Shown: piece by piece, positions 41,098-50,597 of the stretch
Numbering within the stretch: position 1 is the stretch's first letter
Layout: each line of letters begins with the position of its first letter
Source of the DNA: Streptomyces sp. MspMP-M5
GTDB lineage: Bacteria > Actinomycetota > Actinomycetes > Streptomycetales > Streptomycetaceae
Assembly: GCF_000373585.1 (NCBI RefSeq)
Contig: NZ_KB891877.1
Span: 78,529-142,528, forward strand
Length of the DNA: 64,000 nucleotides
Reading direction: 5' to 3'
Translations under genes and position numbers: made by a program
Notes under the pieces: model-generated
Told to the model about the DNA's origin: nothing
Seen by the model: the letters and a program-made list of their open reading frames with translations, nothing else
Database searches by the model: none

Positions 41098-42078
41098 ATG
41101 GCCCCGACCCCCGGGGGCGGCGCCGCGGCCCCGCCCCCGTATCCCGTGATCCGGCCGATGCTCGCCGTGCTCGGGCCGCTGCCGCCCGACCCCGAGCAGC
41201 CGGCCTGGGCGTTCGAGGCCAAGTGGGACGGGGCCCGGTGCATCGTGAACACGCCGGGCGACGGCACCGTCCGGCTCGTCACCCGGGCCGGCAACGACGC
41301 CACCGCGACCTACCCCGAGCTGGGCCCGCTCGGCGCGCAGCTGCGCGGCCGGCCCGCGGTGCTGGACGGCGAGGTGGTGGTACTGGACCCCGCCGGGCGC
41401 CCCGACTTCGGGCTGCTGCAACGCCGGATGGGCGTGCTCAACCCGCGCCGCACCGCCCGCCTGGCGATGGAACTCCCCGTCCAGCTGGTGCTCTTCGACG
41501 TGATGTACCTGGGCGGGCCGCTGCTGGACGCGCCGTACCACGAGCGCCGGGCGGTCCTGGAGGGGCTGGGGCTGGCCGGCCCGAACTGGTCGGTGCCCGG
41601 GTATCTCGCGGGCCACGGCCGGCGGGCCTGGGACGCGGCGCTGCACGGCGGCCTGGAGGGCGTGATGGCCAAGCGGCTGTCCTCGCCGTACCTGCCCGGT
41701 GTGCGCTCGGACGACTGGGTGAAGACCAAGTACCTGGAGACGCTGGACGTCGTCCTCGGCGGCTGGACGGAGGGACACGGCGCGCTCGGCGGGCTGCCCG
41801 GGTCGGTGCTGGCGGGGGTCGCGGAGCCGGGCGGGCTGCGGTTCGTGGGCGCGGTCGGCTCGGGGCTCTCCGACCACGAACGGCGGGAGCTGGCCGGGTA
41901 CTTCGGCGTGATCCCGCTGGACCACTCCCCGTTCGTCAACGCCGTCGAGCTGACCGGGGTGCACTGGGCGGAGCCCCGGCTGGTGGCCGAGATCGCCTTC
42001 ACCGGCTGGACGTCGGCGGGCCGGATCCGGCACCCGGTCTGGCACCGGCTGCGGCCCGATCTGACCCGACTGGGCTGA
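41098..42078 (+). CDS. ATP-dependent DNA ligase (LigC-like)
   Basis: A 326-residue ligase with nucleotidyltransferase and OB domains. The AMP-accepting Lys is in FEAKWDGAR (motif I, near residue 43). Other motifs are DGEVVVLD (III), EGVMAKRLSSPY (IV) and WVKTKY (V). Such short actinobacterial ligases join nicks in NHEJ-type or base-excision repair. There is no Ku or polymerase gene next to it. The start at 41098 (MAPTPGGG) has a weak ribosome site. Confidence 0.9.
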   Translation: MAPTPGGGAAAPPPYPVIRPMLAVLGPLPPDPEQPAWAFEAKWDGARCIVNTPGDGTVRLVTRAGNDATATYPELGPLGAQLRGRPAVLDGEVVVLDPAGRPDFGLLQRRMGVLNPRRTARLAMELPVQLVLFDVMYLGGPLLDAPYHERRAVLEGLGLAGPNWSVPGYLAGHGRRAWDAALHGGLEGVMAKRLSSPYLPGVRSDDWVKTKYLETLDVVLGGWTEGHGALGGLPGSVLAGVAEPGGLRFVGAVGSGLSDHERRELAGYFGVIPLDHSPFVNAVELTGVHWAEPRLVAEIAFTGWTSAGRIRHPVWHRLRPDLTRLG

Positions 42079-42254
42079 CGGGGAGGGGCGGCAGGCGGCC
42101 GCACCCACGGCCCGACGCCCGGCCGGATCCCCAGCGCCACCAGGCGCTTCTCACCGGGCGTCATGGTGCGCCGGGCGGCTGACAGCGCGCGGAATCCCCG
42201 CCGCCGCGGGAAGGCTCCCGGGGACGCACCCGGCACCCCACGGAAGGAACGGCA

Positions 42255-43304
42255 ATGCCCGCCCCCGACCCCGACCCCGCCGCCGCGCCTCCCGGCGACG
42301 ACCCCAACCGCGCCTACGGCCACCGGCCCTTCCGGCGCTCCCGCAGCCACTTCGCCGACCGCATCACCGCCGACGGCCGCGACGGCTGGCCGGTGGCGGC
42401 CGGCCGCTACCGGCTGGTGATCAGCCGCGCCTGCCCCTGGGCGAGCCGCGCGGCGATCTCCCGGCGGCTGCTCGGCCTGGAGGGCGCACTGTCGATGGCG
42501 ATCGCCGACCCCGTCCAGGACGACCGCAGCTGGCGCTTCACCCTCGACCCGGACGGCCGGGACCCGGTCCTCGGCATCCGTTTCCTCAGCGAGGCGTACG
42601 ACGCCCGCGAGGCCGGCTACCCCGGCGGCGTCAGCGTCCCCGCGATCGTCGACGTCCCCAGCGGGCAGCTCGTCACCAACGACTTCCAGCAGATCACCCT
42701 GGACTTCGCGACCGAGTGGACCGCGCTGCACCGGCCCGGGGCGCCCGACCTCTACCCCGAGCCGCACCGCGCGGAGATCGACGAGGTGATGGCGGACGTC
42801 TACCGGGACGTCAACAACGGGGTCTATCGCGCCGGTTTCGCCACCGGCCAGGACGAGTACGAGGCGGCGTTCGGCCCGCTCTTCCGGCAGTTGGACCAGC
42901 TCGCCGACCGGCTGACGGAGCGGCGCTACCTGGTCGGCGACACGCTCACCGAGGCGGACATCCGGCTGTTCACCACCCTGGTCCGCTTCGACGCCGTCTA
43001 CCACGGGCACTTCAAGTGCAACCGCTTCAAACTGGCCGAGGACCCGGTGCTGTGGGCGTACGCCAAGGACCTGTTCCAGACGCCCGGTTTCGGCGACACG
43101 GTGGACTTCCACCACATCAAGCAGCACTACTACCGCGTGCACACCGGCATCAACCCCACCGGCATCGTCCCGCTCGGCCCGGACCTGTCCGGCTGGCTGA
43201 CCCCGCACCACCGCCAGGAGCTGGGCGGCCGCCCGTTCGGCGACGGCACCCCACCCGGCCCGGTCCCGCGCGCCGAGGAGGTCCCGCCGTCGGGGTGCCC
43301 CTGA
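42255..43304 (+). CDS. glutathionyl-hydroquinone-reductase-like GST
   Basis: A 349-residue Omega-type glutathione S-transferase-fold protein like E. coli YqjG. The catalytic Cys is in RACPWASRA near residue 60, then GGVSVPAIVD and the YRDVNNGVYRAGFATGQDEYE stretch typical of xi-class enzymes, and YYRVHTGINPTGIVP near the C terminus. It should reduce S-thiol hydroquinone adducts; in this lineage mycothiol replaces glutathione. GGAAGG is 8 bases upstream of the ATG. It is convergent with the regulator at 43374-44714. Confidence 0.9.
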   Translation: MPAPDPDPAAAPPGDDPNRAYGHRPFRRSRSHFADRITADGRDGWPVAAGRYRLVISRACPWASRAAISRRLLGLEGALSMAIADPVQDDRSWRFTLDPDGRDPVLGIRFLSEAYDAREAGYPGGVSVPAIVDVPSGQLVTNDFQQITLDFATEWTALHRPGAPDLYPEPHRAEIDEVMADVYRDVNNGVYRAGFATGQDEYEAAFGPLFRQLDQLADRLTERRYLVGDTLTEADIRLFTTLVRFDAVYHGHFKCNRFKLAEDPVLWAYAKDLFQTPGFGDTVDFHHIKQHYYRVHTGINPTGIVPLGPDLSGWLTPHHRQELGGRPFGDGTPPGPVPRAEEVPPSGCP

Positions 43305-43373
43305 CCAACCGGCCACCACGGGGCACCAGTCCCGGTGCCTCTTTGGCGAGTTGAGCCCGTCGAGCGCCGCGCC

Positions 43374-44714
43374 CTACTCCGCCCCGGTGTCCTCCGGGGT
43401 CCGGCGGGCCAGTCCGGCCAGTACGTCGAGGGCGTCCGCGAGGACGTCGACGGGCGGGGCGGACAGTGCCAGGCGGACCGCGTTGGGGACGTGCCCGCTG
43501 CCGGCGGCGAAGGCGCCGGACGGGGTGACCGCGATGCCGTGGCGGGCCGCCGCGGCCACGAAGGTGTCCGCCCGCCAGGGCTCGGGCAGCTCCCACCAGC
43601 AGTGGTAGGAGTGCGGGTCGGCGCGGAGCCGCCGGCCGGCGAGGCGGTCCGCGGCGATCCGCTGGCGGGCCGCCGCGTCGGCACGCTTCTCCACCTCGAC
43701 GGCGGCCGCGGTGCCGTCGTCCAGCCAGCGGACCGCCGCCGCCAGCGCGAAACCGGACGCGGTCCAGGCGCCGGAACGGAGCGCCGCGGCGAAGTCGGGG
43801 CCGGCGTCGCGGACGGGGGGCACCAGGAAGCCCAGCGTCAGTCCGGGGGCGAGCCGTTTGGAGAGGCTGTCGACGAGCACCGTGCGCTCCGGCGCCAGGG
43901 CGGCGAGCGGCGGCAGGTCGGGGCGGAGGAATCCGTAGACGGCGTCCTCGACCGCGAAGAGGTCCAACGCCCGCAGTACGTCGGCGAGTTCGGCCCGGCG
44001 GGCGTCGGGCATGGTGGTGCCGAGCGGGTTGTGCAGCGCGGGTTGCAGATAGACCGCGCGCAGCGGCGCGGCGGCCCGCAGCGCGTCGGGGGTCACGCCG
44101 TGCTCGTCCATGGCCAGCGGGACGAGGGTGATGCCGAGACGGGCCGCGAGGCCCTTGACGACGGGGAAGGTGAGCGCTTCGACGCCCAGGCGCTCGCCCG
44201 GCGGGACCAGGGTGGCGAAGCCCGCGGCGAGGGCCTGACGGCCACTGCCGGCGAAGAGCAGCCGGCCGGCGTCGGGCGCCCAGCCGGCCCGGGCGAGGTG
44301 CGCGGCGGCGGCCCGGCGGGCGGCAGGGGTGCCGGCGGCGGTGCCCGGGCGGAGCGCCGTCGCCCTCGCGTCGTCCTGCTGGAGCAGTTGGCCGAGACTG
44401 CGGGCGAGGAGCTCGGGCTGCCCCGGCAGGACGGGGAAGTTGAGCTCCAGGTCGATCCGGTGGCCGCCGGGCTCGGCCAGCGCGGGCTCGGCCGCCGGCG
44501 GCGCCGTGCGGACGAAGGTGCCGCGGCCGACCTCGCCCACCGTCAGGCCGCGGCGGCCCAGTTCGCGGTAGACCCGGGCCGCGGTGGAGTCCGCGATCCG
44601 CCGCCGGCGGGCGAACCGGCGCAGCGGCGGCAGCCGGTCCCCCGGCCGGAGCCGGCCCTCCGCGATGGCCGCGGCCAGTTCGTCGGCGATGGCGCGGTAG
44701 TCGTCCTGCGGCAC
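43374..44714 (-). CDS. MocR-type regulator (GntR HTH fused to aminotransferase fold)
   Basis: A 446-residue PLP-dependent transcription regulator. Residues about 3-70 are a GntR winged helix (DRLPPLRRFARRRRIADSTA). From about 90 on there is an aminotransferase-like domain, with PNPLGTTMP-like ALHNPLGTTMP near 210 and the PLP Lys in VDSLSKRLAPGLTLGF near 285. It senses an amine or pyridoxal compound. Start 44714 (VPQDDYRAIADE) has GGAG upstream. The gene is divergent from an alpha/beta hydrolase over tandem ATTG..CCGAG repeats, its likely binding site. Confidence 0.92.
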   Translation of the reverse strand: MPQDDYRAIADELAAAIAEGRLRPGDRLPPLRRFARRRRIADSTAARVYRELGRRGLTVGEVGRGTFVRTAPPAAEPALAEPGGHRIDLELNFPVLPGQPELLARSLGQLLQQDDARATALRPGTAAGTPAARRAAAAHLARAGWAPDAGRLLFAGSGRQALAAGFATLVPPGERLGVEALTFPVVKGLAARLGITLVPLAMDEHGVTPDALRAAAPLRAVYLQPALHNPLGTTMPDARRAELADVLRALDLFAVEDAVYGFLRPDLPPLAALAPERTVLVDSLSKRLAPGLTLGFLVPPVRDAGPDFAAALRSGAWTASGFALAAAVRWLDDGTAAAVEVEKRADAAARQRIAADRLAGRRLRADPHSYHCWWELPEPWRADTFVAAAARHGIAVTPSGAFAAGSGHVPNAVRLALSAPPVDVLADALDVLAGLARRTPEDTGAE

Positions 44715-44804
44715 TGTGCACTCCCCTCCCCGGCACCGCGCCGCCGGCATGGCACCGCCGGCAGGGCACGCCGTCCTTTGCCCTGCTGGCCCTGCATCAG
44801 CGAC

Positions 44805-44844
44805 ATTGCACCGAGCACATTGTTCCTATTGTGCCGAGACAATG
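44805..44844. promoter_or_regulatory. direct repeats, probable MocR operator
   Basis: ATTGCACCGAG at 44805-44815 and ATTGTGCCGAG at 44828-44838 are 23 bases apart, each followed by an ATTG or CAATG half-site. Direct repeats are the usual target of MocR proteins. The site lies between the divergent starts at 44714 and 44918. Confidence 0.6.
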
Positions 44845-44917
44845 CCCCTCATAGCATCGAGCCGTCAACTCCCCCAAACGGCAAGGCCGCAGGTGATGCG
44901 GCAAGGAGAGGTGTGCC

Positions 44918-45736
44918 ATGGCATCGGTGCAATGCGGCGAAGTCTCGCTCGCGTACGAGGACGAGGGCAGCGGCGAGCCGCTGGTACTGATCCACGGACA
45001 CCCCTTCGACCGCTCGATGTGGCGCCCGCAGGCGGAGCACTTCAGCCGCGCCGGGATGCGGGTGATCACCCCGGACCTGCGCGGCTACGGCGCGAGCACG
45101 GTGGTGCCCGGCAAGACCCCGCTGGAGACCTTCGCCGGGGACGTCGCAGCCCTGCTCGACCACCTCGGGATCGAGCGGTGCGTACTGGGCGGGCTGTCCA
45201 TGGGCGGGCAGATCGTCATGGAGTGCTACCGGCGGTTCCCGGAGCGGATCCGGGCGCTGCTGCTCGCCGACACCTTCACGGCGGCGGACACCGCCGAGGG
45301 CCGGGCGGTGCGGCTGCGCACCGCGGAGCGGCTGCTCGCGCAGGGGATGGACGGCTACGCGCGGGAGGTACTGCCCAAGATGATCGCGCCGGCCCATGTC
45401 ACGGCGCTGCCGGCGGTCGCCGAGCACGTCCTGGGGATGATGCGGAACACCTCCCCCGAGGGCGCCGCGGCCGCCCTGCGCGGCCGGGCGGAGCGGCGGG
45501 ACTACACCGGGATGCTGCCGCGGGTCTCGGTGCCCACCCTGGTCGTGGTGGGCACGGAGGACGAGTTCACGCCGGTCGCCGACGCCCGGGTGATCCACGA
45601 GGCGGTACCGGGCGCACAGTTGGCGGTCGTCCAGGGCGCCGGCCATATGCCGAACCTGGAGTGCCCGGAGGAGTTCAACGCGGCACTGGCGGAGTTCCTG
45701 TCCACACTGCCGGCCCCGGCCGCGTCGGAGGGCTGA
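44918..45736 (+). CDS. alpha/beta hydrolase
   Basis: A 272-residue hydrolase of the haloperoxidase/enol-lactonase type. The oxyanion HGHPFD is at about residues 26-31, the nucleophile Ser94 is in GLSMGG, the acid is the Asp of GTEDEFTP near 210, and the His is in AGHMPN near 242. Substrate unknown. AAGGAG precedes the ATG by about 9 bases. It is probably controlled by the divergent MocR regulator. Confidence 0.9.
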   Translation: MASVQCGEVSLAYEDEGSGEPLVLIHGHPFDRSMWRPQAEHFSRAGMRVITPDLRGYGASTVVPGKTPLETFAGDVAALLDHLGIERCVLGGLSMGGQIVMECYRRFPERIRALLLADTFTAADTAEGRAVRLRTAERLLAQGMDGYAREVLPKMIAPAHVTALPAVAEHVLGMMRNTSPEGAAAALRGRAERRDYTGMLPRVSVPTLVVVGTEDEFTPVADARVIHEAVPGAQLAVVQGAGHMPNLECPEEFNAALAEFLSTLPAPAASEG

Positions 45737-45818
45737 GCACCGACCGGAGGCATGGACCGACGGCGCGCCCCCGCGGGGCACCGTCCGCGCCCGGCCACCC
45801 GCCTGACCAGCTCCCCGC

Positions 45819-46649
45819 TTACGCAGCGACCCGCCCCGAAGCCAGCAACGCCGTGTGCGGCAGCACCAGTTGCCCGTCCGAAGCGGTGAACTCGGTGGCC
45901 AGTTCCAGGAAATGACGCCGGATGCGCTCGGTCGCCGCCGGGCCCTGGGAGGTCACGACCCGGCCGATGGTGGCCACGCCGGACGCCGGGCCGTGCCACC
46001 ACTCCTCCGGTGTGGTGCGGTGCTCCCAGGAGACCGCGGAGCACGTCACCTCGGTCAGTCCGCCCGCGGTGCGCAGCAGTTCCGCGAGGCCCTGCTCGGT
46101 GCGCGGGAAGTCCTCCTCGGGCGCGAGGGCGGGGATGTCCGGCGGCCGGGGCACGCCGGCCGCCTGCACCGCGCGGCCGAGCAGCGCCTGGCCCGGTGCG
46201 GGCGGCGCCGCCCAGACGGTCAGCGCGATCCGGCCGCCGGGGCGGGTCACCCGGCGCAGCTCCGCGAGGGCCGCCCGCGGCCGTCCGACGTGGTTGAGCA
46301 CGAAGTTGCCGACGACGGCGTCGAACCTGCCGTCGGCGAAGGGCAGTTGCGGGAGGGTGGCGAGATGGACGGCGGCCGCGGGGGCGGCGGCCGCGGCGCT
46401 GCGCACCATGTCGGGTTCGGCGTCCACGGCGGTCACCCGGGCCCCGCGGGCGCAGGCCGCCGCCGCGGCGGTGCCGGTCCCGGTGCCGGCGTCCAGCACC
46501 CGGCCACCCTCGGTGACGCCCGCGGCGTCCAGCAGCCGCGGCACCGTATACGCACACAGCCGCCCGAAGCCCGCCGCGTACGCCGCGGCCCGCCCGGCCC
46601 ATGCCCGCCGTTCACCGGCGTCGAACGGCGTCTCCGCCACGACCTGCAC
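45819..46649 (-). CDS. SAM-dependent methyltransferase
   Basis: A 276-residue class I methyltransferase. The SAM-binding motif I is VLDAGTGTGTAAAA near residue 55, an acidic residue ends strand 2 (VDAEPDM), and FDAVVGNFVLNHV and ELRRVTRPGGR follow as motifs IV and V. It is small-molecule-type; the acceptor is unknown. Start GTG 46649 is preferred because GGAGAGG lies 5 bases upstream; GTG 46679 is an in-frame alternative. It is divergent from the secreted hydrolase across a region dense in GTTACC half-sites. Confidence 0.88.
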   Translation of the reverse strand: MQVVAETPFDAGERRAWAGRAAAYAAGFGRLCAYTVPRLLDAAGVTEGGRVLDAGTGTGTAAAAACARGARVTAVDAEPDMVRSAAAAAPAAAVHLATLPQLPFADGRFDAVVGNFVLNHVGRPRAALAELRRVTRPGGRIALTVWAAPPAPGQALLGRAVQAAGVPRPPDIPALAPEEDFPRTEQGLAELLRTAGGLTEVTCSAVSWEHRTTPEEWWHGPASGVATIGRVVTSQGPAATERIRRHFLELATEFTASDGQLVLPHTALLASGRVAA

Positions 46650-46778
46650 CGATACCTCTCCGGTGTTCGCCACGCTCACCCCACCCCCTGCACATCCCGC
46701 GCATCCCACACGCCTCGCCCGTCACATTCACCGCGTCAACGTCCCGGGCCGCACCGAACTCTCCCACCGCACCCCGGC

Positions 46779-46818
46779 GTTACCCAGCCGTAACCTACCG
46801 ATGGGTTACCAGCGGTAA
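46779..46818. promoter_or_regulatory. overlapping GTTAC/GTAAC inverted repeats
   Basis: Three interlocked palindromes: GTTAC-6-GTAAC (46779-46794), GTAACC-8-GGTTAC (46790-46809) and TTACC-3-GGTAA (46806-46818). They lie between the divergent methyltransferase and hydrolase genes. The form resembles a TetR-type operator, but no regulator is adjacent. Confidence 0.65.
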
Positions 46819-46927
46819 GCAACGGACCTTACTCTCCAGTCACCTTCGAGCCGCCGGGCGCCCCCTCCTGTCCCCAGGTCCGCGGGACAGCGCTCCGTGC
46901 GGCTCGCATCGAGATCTGGAGCAGAAG

Positions 46928-48535
46928 ATGACGCCCTCCCGCACCACTGTGCGCGCCGCCATCGGCACCGTCTCCGCGGCGGTGCTCGCCACCACGGCCC
47001 TCACCGGCGCCCCGGCCCAGGCCGCACCGGCCCCGGCCCGCACCGCGGCCGCCGCCCGGCCCGCCGCCGTGGACTCCCCCGCCCTGCGGTTCGTCGACAT
47101 CACCGGGGCGGGCGGAATCACCCTCAAGGCGAACGTCTTCACCCCGGCCGGGGCCGACGGCACCCGCCGGTACCCGCTCGTCGTGCTGCCCACCAGCTGG
47201 GCGATGCCGCAGGTCGAATACCTCGCGCAGGCCCGGAAACTGGCCGCCTCGGGCTATGTCGTCGTCGGCTACAACTCGCGCGGCTTCTGGCAGTCCGGCG
47301 GGCAGATAGAGACCGCCGGACCGCAGGACGTCGCCGACGCCTCCAAGGTCATCGACTGGGCGCTGGCGCACACCCCCGGCGACCCGAAGAAGGTCGGGAT
47401 GGCCGGGGTCTCCTACGGCGCCGGGATCAGCCTGCTGGCCGCCGGCGCCGACAAGCGGATCCGGGCGGTCGCGGCGCTCAGCGGCTGGGGCGACCTCATC
47501 GGCTCGATCTACAGCGGCCGCACCCCGCACCTCCAGGCGGCCGCGATGCTGGGTGGCGCCGGCGCGCTGACCGGCCGGCCCAGCCCCGAACTCCAGCAGG
47601 TGCTCAAGGACTTCCTCAGCGCGAACATGGCGAAGGAAAAGGACATGATCGCGTGGGGCCGGAAGCGCTCCCCCGCCACCTACCTCGACCGGATCAACGC
47701 CAACGGGGCGGCGATCCTGCTCGGCAACGCCTGGGGCGACTCCCTCTTCCCGCCCGACCAGTACGCGGCGTTCTTCGAGAAGCTCAAGGGCCCCAAGCGG
47801 CTGGAGTTCCGCCCCGGCGACCACGCCACCGCCGAGGGACTGGGCCTGCTCGGCCTGCCCAACGACGTCTGGAACGACTCCAGGCGGTGGCTCGACCACT
47901 ACCTCAAGGGCACCGACAACGGCATCGACCGCGAGCCGCCGGTCCTCCTCAAGTCCCGCTCCACCGGCGCCTACGAGGGCTACAAGAGCTGGCAGGACGT
48001 GCCCTCCGCGCACCGCCGGATCGCCCTCGACGGCACCCGGCGCATCCGCACCGGCATCGACTCCGGCGCCGACGGCGGACTGATCTTCCTCTCCAGCATC
48101 CTCGACCAGTTCTTCCGGCTGCCCCCGATGGCGTCGATCCCGCTGCTGCCGCGCTCGGCCGCCGCGGTCTGGCAGTCCGCGCCGTACGAGAGCGGGCAGC
48201 GGGTGCGCGGCACCACCCGGCTGCACACCACCGTGACACCCACCGCCGCCGACGGCACTGCCATCGCCTACCTCTACGACGTCGGCCCGCTGGGCCTGGG
48301 CAAACTGGTCACCCACGCACCGGTCACCTTCCACGGCAGGACGCCCGGCAAGCCGTTCCCCCTGGACCTGGACCTCTTCGCCACCGCCTACGACGTGCCC
48401 GCCGGGCACCGGCTCGCGGTGGTCGTGGACACCGTCGACCCGCTCTACATCGCCCAGAACCCCGCCGGCGCCCACCTGTCGTTCTCCTCGCCCGCCGACG
48501 ACCCGTCGTATGTGTCCGTCCCGGTCCGCGACTGA
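46928..48535 (+). CDS. secreted alpha/beta hydrolase (S15 peptidase-like)
   Basis: A 535-residue exported protein. The signal peptide covers about residues 1-34, ending near APAQAAPA. The catalytic domain has YNSRGFWQSGG near residue 115 and the nucleophile Ser in AGVSYGAG near 160. A C-terminal jelly-roll-like domain from about 400 is typical of X-Pro dipeptidyl peptidases and cocaine-esterase relatives (CocE/NonD). It probably cleaves acyl or prolyl substrates outside the cell. GGAG lies 7 bases before the ATG. Confidence 0.88.
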   Translation: MTPSRTTVRAAIGTVSAAVLATTALTGAPAQAAPAPARTAAAARPAAVDSPALRFVDITGAGGITLKANVFTPAGADGTRRYPLVVLPTSWAMPQVEYLAQARKLAASGYVVVGYNSRGFWQSGGQIETAGPQDVADASKVIDWALAHTPGDPKKVGMAGVSYGAGISLLAAGADKRIRAVAALSGWGDLIGSIYSGRTPHLQAAAMLGGAGALTGRPSPELQQVLKDFLSANMAKEKDMIAWGRKRSPATYLDRINANGAAILLGNAWGDSLFPPDQYAAFFEKLKGPKRLEFRPGDHATAEGLGLLGLPNDVWNDSRRWLDHYLKGTDNGIDREPPVLLKSRSTGAYEGYKSWQDVPSAHRRIALDGTRRIRTGIDSGADGGLIFLSSILDQFFRLPPMASIPLLPRSAAAVWQSAPYESGQRVRGTTRLHTTVTPTAADGTAIAYLYDVGPLGLGKLVTHAPVTFHGRTPGKPFPLDLDLFATAYDVPAGHRLAVVVDTVDPLYIAQNPAGAHLSFSSPADDPSYVSVPVRD

Positions 48536-48613
48536 GAACGTGGCGGGCGGGGAGGCGCCCTAGGTCCCTCGCCTTACGGCTCGCGCCCGAAGCGCCAGGT
48601 GGGGCGGGCTCGT

Positions 48614-48619
48614 TACGCT
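48614..48619 (+). promoter_or_regulatory. -10 box, leaderless promoter
   Basis: TACGCT ends 7 bases before the ATG at 48627. Confidence 0.45.
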
Positions 48620-48626
48620 CCCCGGC

Positions 48627-49082
48627 ATGAGGACTCTCCCCCCGGCCCGCGACGCCGGGCAACGCAAACGGGACACGCTCCGGCTGCTGGAGACGGAGGA
48701 GGACGCCTGGGTCTCCTCCGCCTCCACCGACGGCGCGCCCACCCTGGTGCCGCTGTCGTTCGTCTGGCACGACGAGCGCCTGGTGATGTCCACCAAGCGC
48801 ACCAACCCCACGGCCCGCAACCTCGCCGCCCGCCCGGAGAGCCGGGTGGCGCTGGGGACCACCCGGGACGTGGTGCTGGCCGACTGCACCGTGGAGGTCC
48901 TCGCCAACGACGCGCTGCCGCAGGACGCCGCGGACGCCCTCGCGGCCAAACTCGGCTGGAACCCGCGCGGCTACGCTTCCTGGGTCTTCCTCCGCTTCAC
49001 CCCGCACCGGCTGCTGGTCTGGCGCGAGGAGAACGAGCTGGCCGGGCGGGAGCTGATGCGGGACGGCGTCTGGCGGGTCTGA
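48627..49082 (+). CDS. pyridoxamine-phosphate-oxidase-fold (PPOX) flavin/F420 protein
   Basis: A 151-residue split-barrel protein of the PPOX superfamily, which binds FMN or F420. It shows DAWVSSASTDGAPTLVPLSF near residue 27 and VALGTTRDVVLADCTVEV near 74, as in F420-dependent reductases of actinobacteria. The cofactor and substrate are not resolved. It has a leaderless -10 box and stands alone, tail-to-tail with gluD. Confidence 0.87.
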   Translation: MRTLPPARDAGQRKRDTLRLLETEEDAWVSSASTDGAPTLVPLSFVWHDERLVMSTKRTNPTARNLAARPESRVALGTTRDVVLADCTVEVLANDALPQDAADALAAKLGWNPRGYASWVFLRFTPHRLLVWREENELAGRELMRDGVWRV

Positions 49083-49092
49083 CGCCGGCCGC

Positions 49093-49956
49093 TCAGCCGT
49101 GCGCCCGGTGGTCCTCCGCCCGGAGCGTCCCCGGCTCCGGCGCGGCGACCTCGTCCGTCTCGACCTTCGGATTGCGTCGCTGCCGCCGGGCGACCCAGGT
49201 GGCCAGCCAGGACAGCAGCATGCACAGTCCGATGTAGACGGGCGAGACGACCAGGACGACGGGGATGAACGGCAGGTCGTAGTCGAGGTTGGACGCGATG
49301 AGCTTGCCGGCGTGCAGGAACTCCTCGTAGCTGATGAGGAAGCCCAGTGAGGTGTCCTTCAGGGCCACCACCAGCTGGGAGATGATCGCCGGCAGCATCG
49401 CCCGGACCGCCTGCGGGACGAGCACATGCACCATGACCTGGGTCTTGCGCATCCCCAGTGCGTACGCCGCCTCGCCCTGGCCGCGCTCGACGGAGTTCAC
49501 ACCGGAACGGAAGACCTCCGCCAGCACCGAGCCGTTGTACAGCGCCAGCCCGCTGACCAGGGCCGTCAGCGGCTCCGCACGCAGCGCCACATAGATGAAG
49601 AAGATCATCACCAGCACCGGCATGGCCCGGAAGAACTCCACCAGCAGGGTGCACACCCAGCGCAGCGGCCGGTGCGCGGAGAGCCGCCCGGCCGCCAGCA
49701 CCGCGCCCAGTCCCAGCGCCAGCACCGCCGCCAGCCCGAACGCCCGCAGGGTGTTGGCCAGTCCGGTCAGCAGCAGCTCCTGGATGCCCACGTAGGTGAA
49801 GGGCGTCCACTTTCCCGCGGTGAACTGGCCGGTGCGGAAGAGGAGAGACAGGATCCAGCCGGCCAGGGCGAGCAACACCACCGTGCCGGCGAGACCGTAG
49901 TACCGGTGCCGGCGCCGGCTCCGCGGGCCCGGCAGGTCGTACAGGACGGTGCTCAT
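49093..49956 (-). CDS. gluD: polar amino-acid ABC transporter permease (GluD-type)
   Basis: A 287-residue inner-membrane protein with about five helices. The EAA loop that contacts the ATPase is GQGEAAYALGMRKTQ near residue 160, as in the His/Glu/Gln permease family. Its ATG overlaps the gluC stop by 4 bases. It pairs with GluC to form the channel for glutamate or another acidic or polar amino acid. The C-terminal tail is charged. Confidence 0.9.
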   Translation of the reverse strand: MSTVLYDLPGPRSRRRHRYYGLAGTVVLLALAGWILSLLFRTGQFTAGKWTPFTYVGIQELLLTGLANTLRAFGLAAVLALGLGAVLAAGRLSAHRPLRWVCTLLVEFFRAMPVLVMIFFIYVALRAEPLTALVSGLALYNGSVLAEVFRSGVNSVERGQGEAAYALGMRKTQVMVHVLVPQAVRAMLPAIISQLVVALKDTSLGFLISYEEFLHAGKLIASNLDYDLPFIPVVLVVSPVYIGLCMLLSWLATWVARRQRRNPKVETDEVAAPEPGTLRAEDHRAHG

Positions 49957-50597
49957 CGGGCCACTCCGTAGCGCTTCTCCAGCGCGTTGAAGAGCGCGCT
50001 GATGGTCAGGGTCACGAGGAGGTAGCCGAGCGCGATCCAGACGAACGACCAGATGGCGCTGTAGCCCAGCTCGTTCAGGGGTTTGTAGACGCCGAGGAGT
50101 TCGACGACGCTGAACGAGCCGGCGATCGCGGAGTTCTTGGCCAGCGCGATCAGGGTCGAGCCGAGGGGCGGGATGACCGAGCGGAAGGCCTGCGGCAGCA
50201 CCACCAGCCCCAGCGTCTGCCCGAAGGTCATGCCCAGGCTGCGGGCCGCCTCGCCCTGCCCGGACGGCACGGTGTTGATGCCGGCCCGCACCGCCTCGCA
50301 GACGAACGCCGAGGTGTAGCAGCCCAGCGCCAGCACGGCGAAGAGGGTGAACGGCAGCACCAGGCCGAACCGCGGCAGCCCCAGCACCACCGCGAAGAAC
50401 AGCAGCGTCAGCGGGGTGTTGCGCAGCACCGTCACCCAGGCCGTGCCGAAGGCCCGCAGCGAGCGGACCGGCGCGACCCGGAAGGCCGCCATCAGGAAAC
50501 CGAGGGTGAGCGCCAACAGCGAGGCGTAGCCGGTCAGTTCGACGGTGCCCAGCAGACCGTGCCCGTAGCGGGAGAGGTTGTCGAGGAGAACGTTCAT
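49953..50597 (-). CDS. gluC: polar amino-acid ABC transporter permease (GluC-type)
   Basis: A 214-residue membrane protein with about five helices and the EAA loop GQGEAARSLGMTFGQ near residue 120. Partner of GluD. The 38 bases between the gluB stop and this ATG consist of an 18-base sequence repeated twice exactly, each with an AAGGGA ribosome-site-like core. The nearest core is 7 bases from the ATG. Confidence 0.9.
   Translation of the reverse strand: MNVLLDNLSRYGHGLLGTVELTGYASLLALTLGFLMAAFRVAPVRSLRAFGTAWVTVLRNTPLTLLFFAVVLGLPRFGLVLPFTLFAVLALGCYTSAFVCEAVRAGINTVPSGQGEAARSLGMTFGQTLGLVVLPQAFRSVIPPLGSTLIALAKNSAIAGSFSVVELLGVYKPLNELGYSAIWSFVWIALGYLLVTLTISALFNALEKRYGVAR

Noticed and set aside
38653..42078. 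Single giant protein spanning MMPL and ligase
   Set aside because: The frame is open by GC bias; MMPL is in another frame and the ligase begins at 41098.
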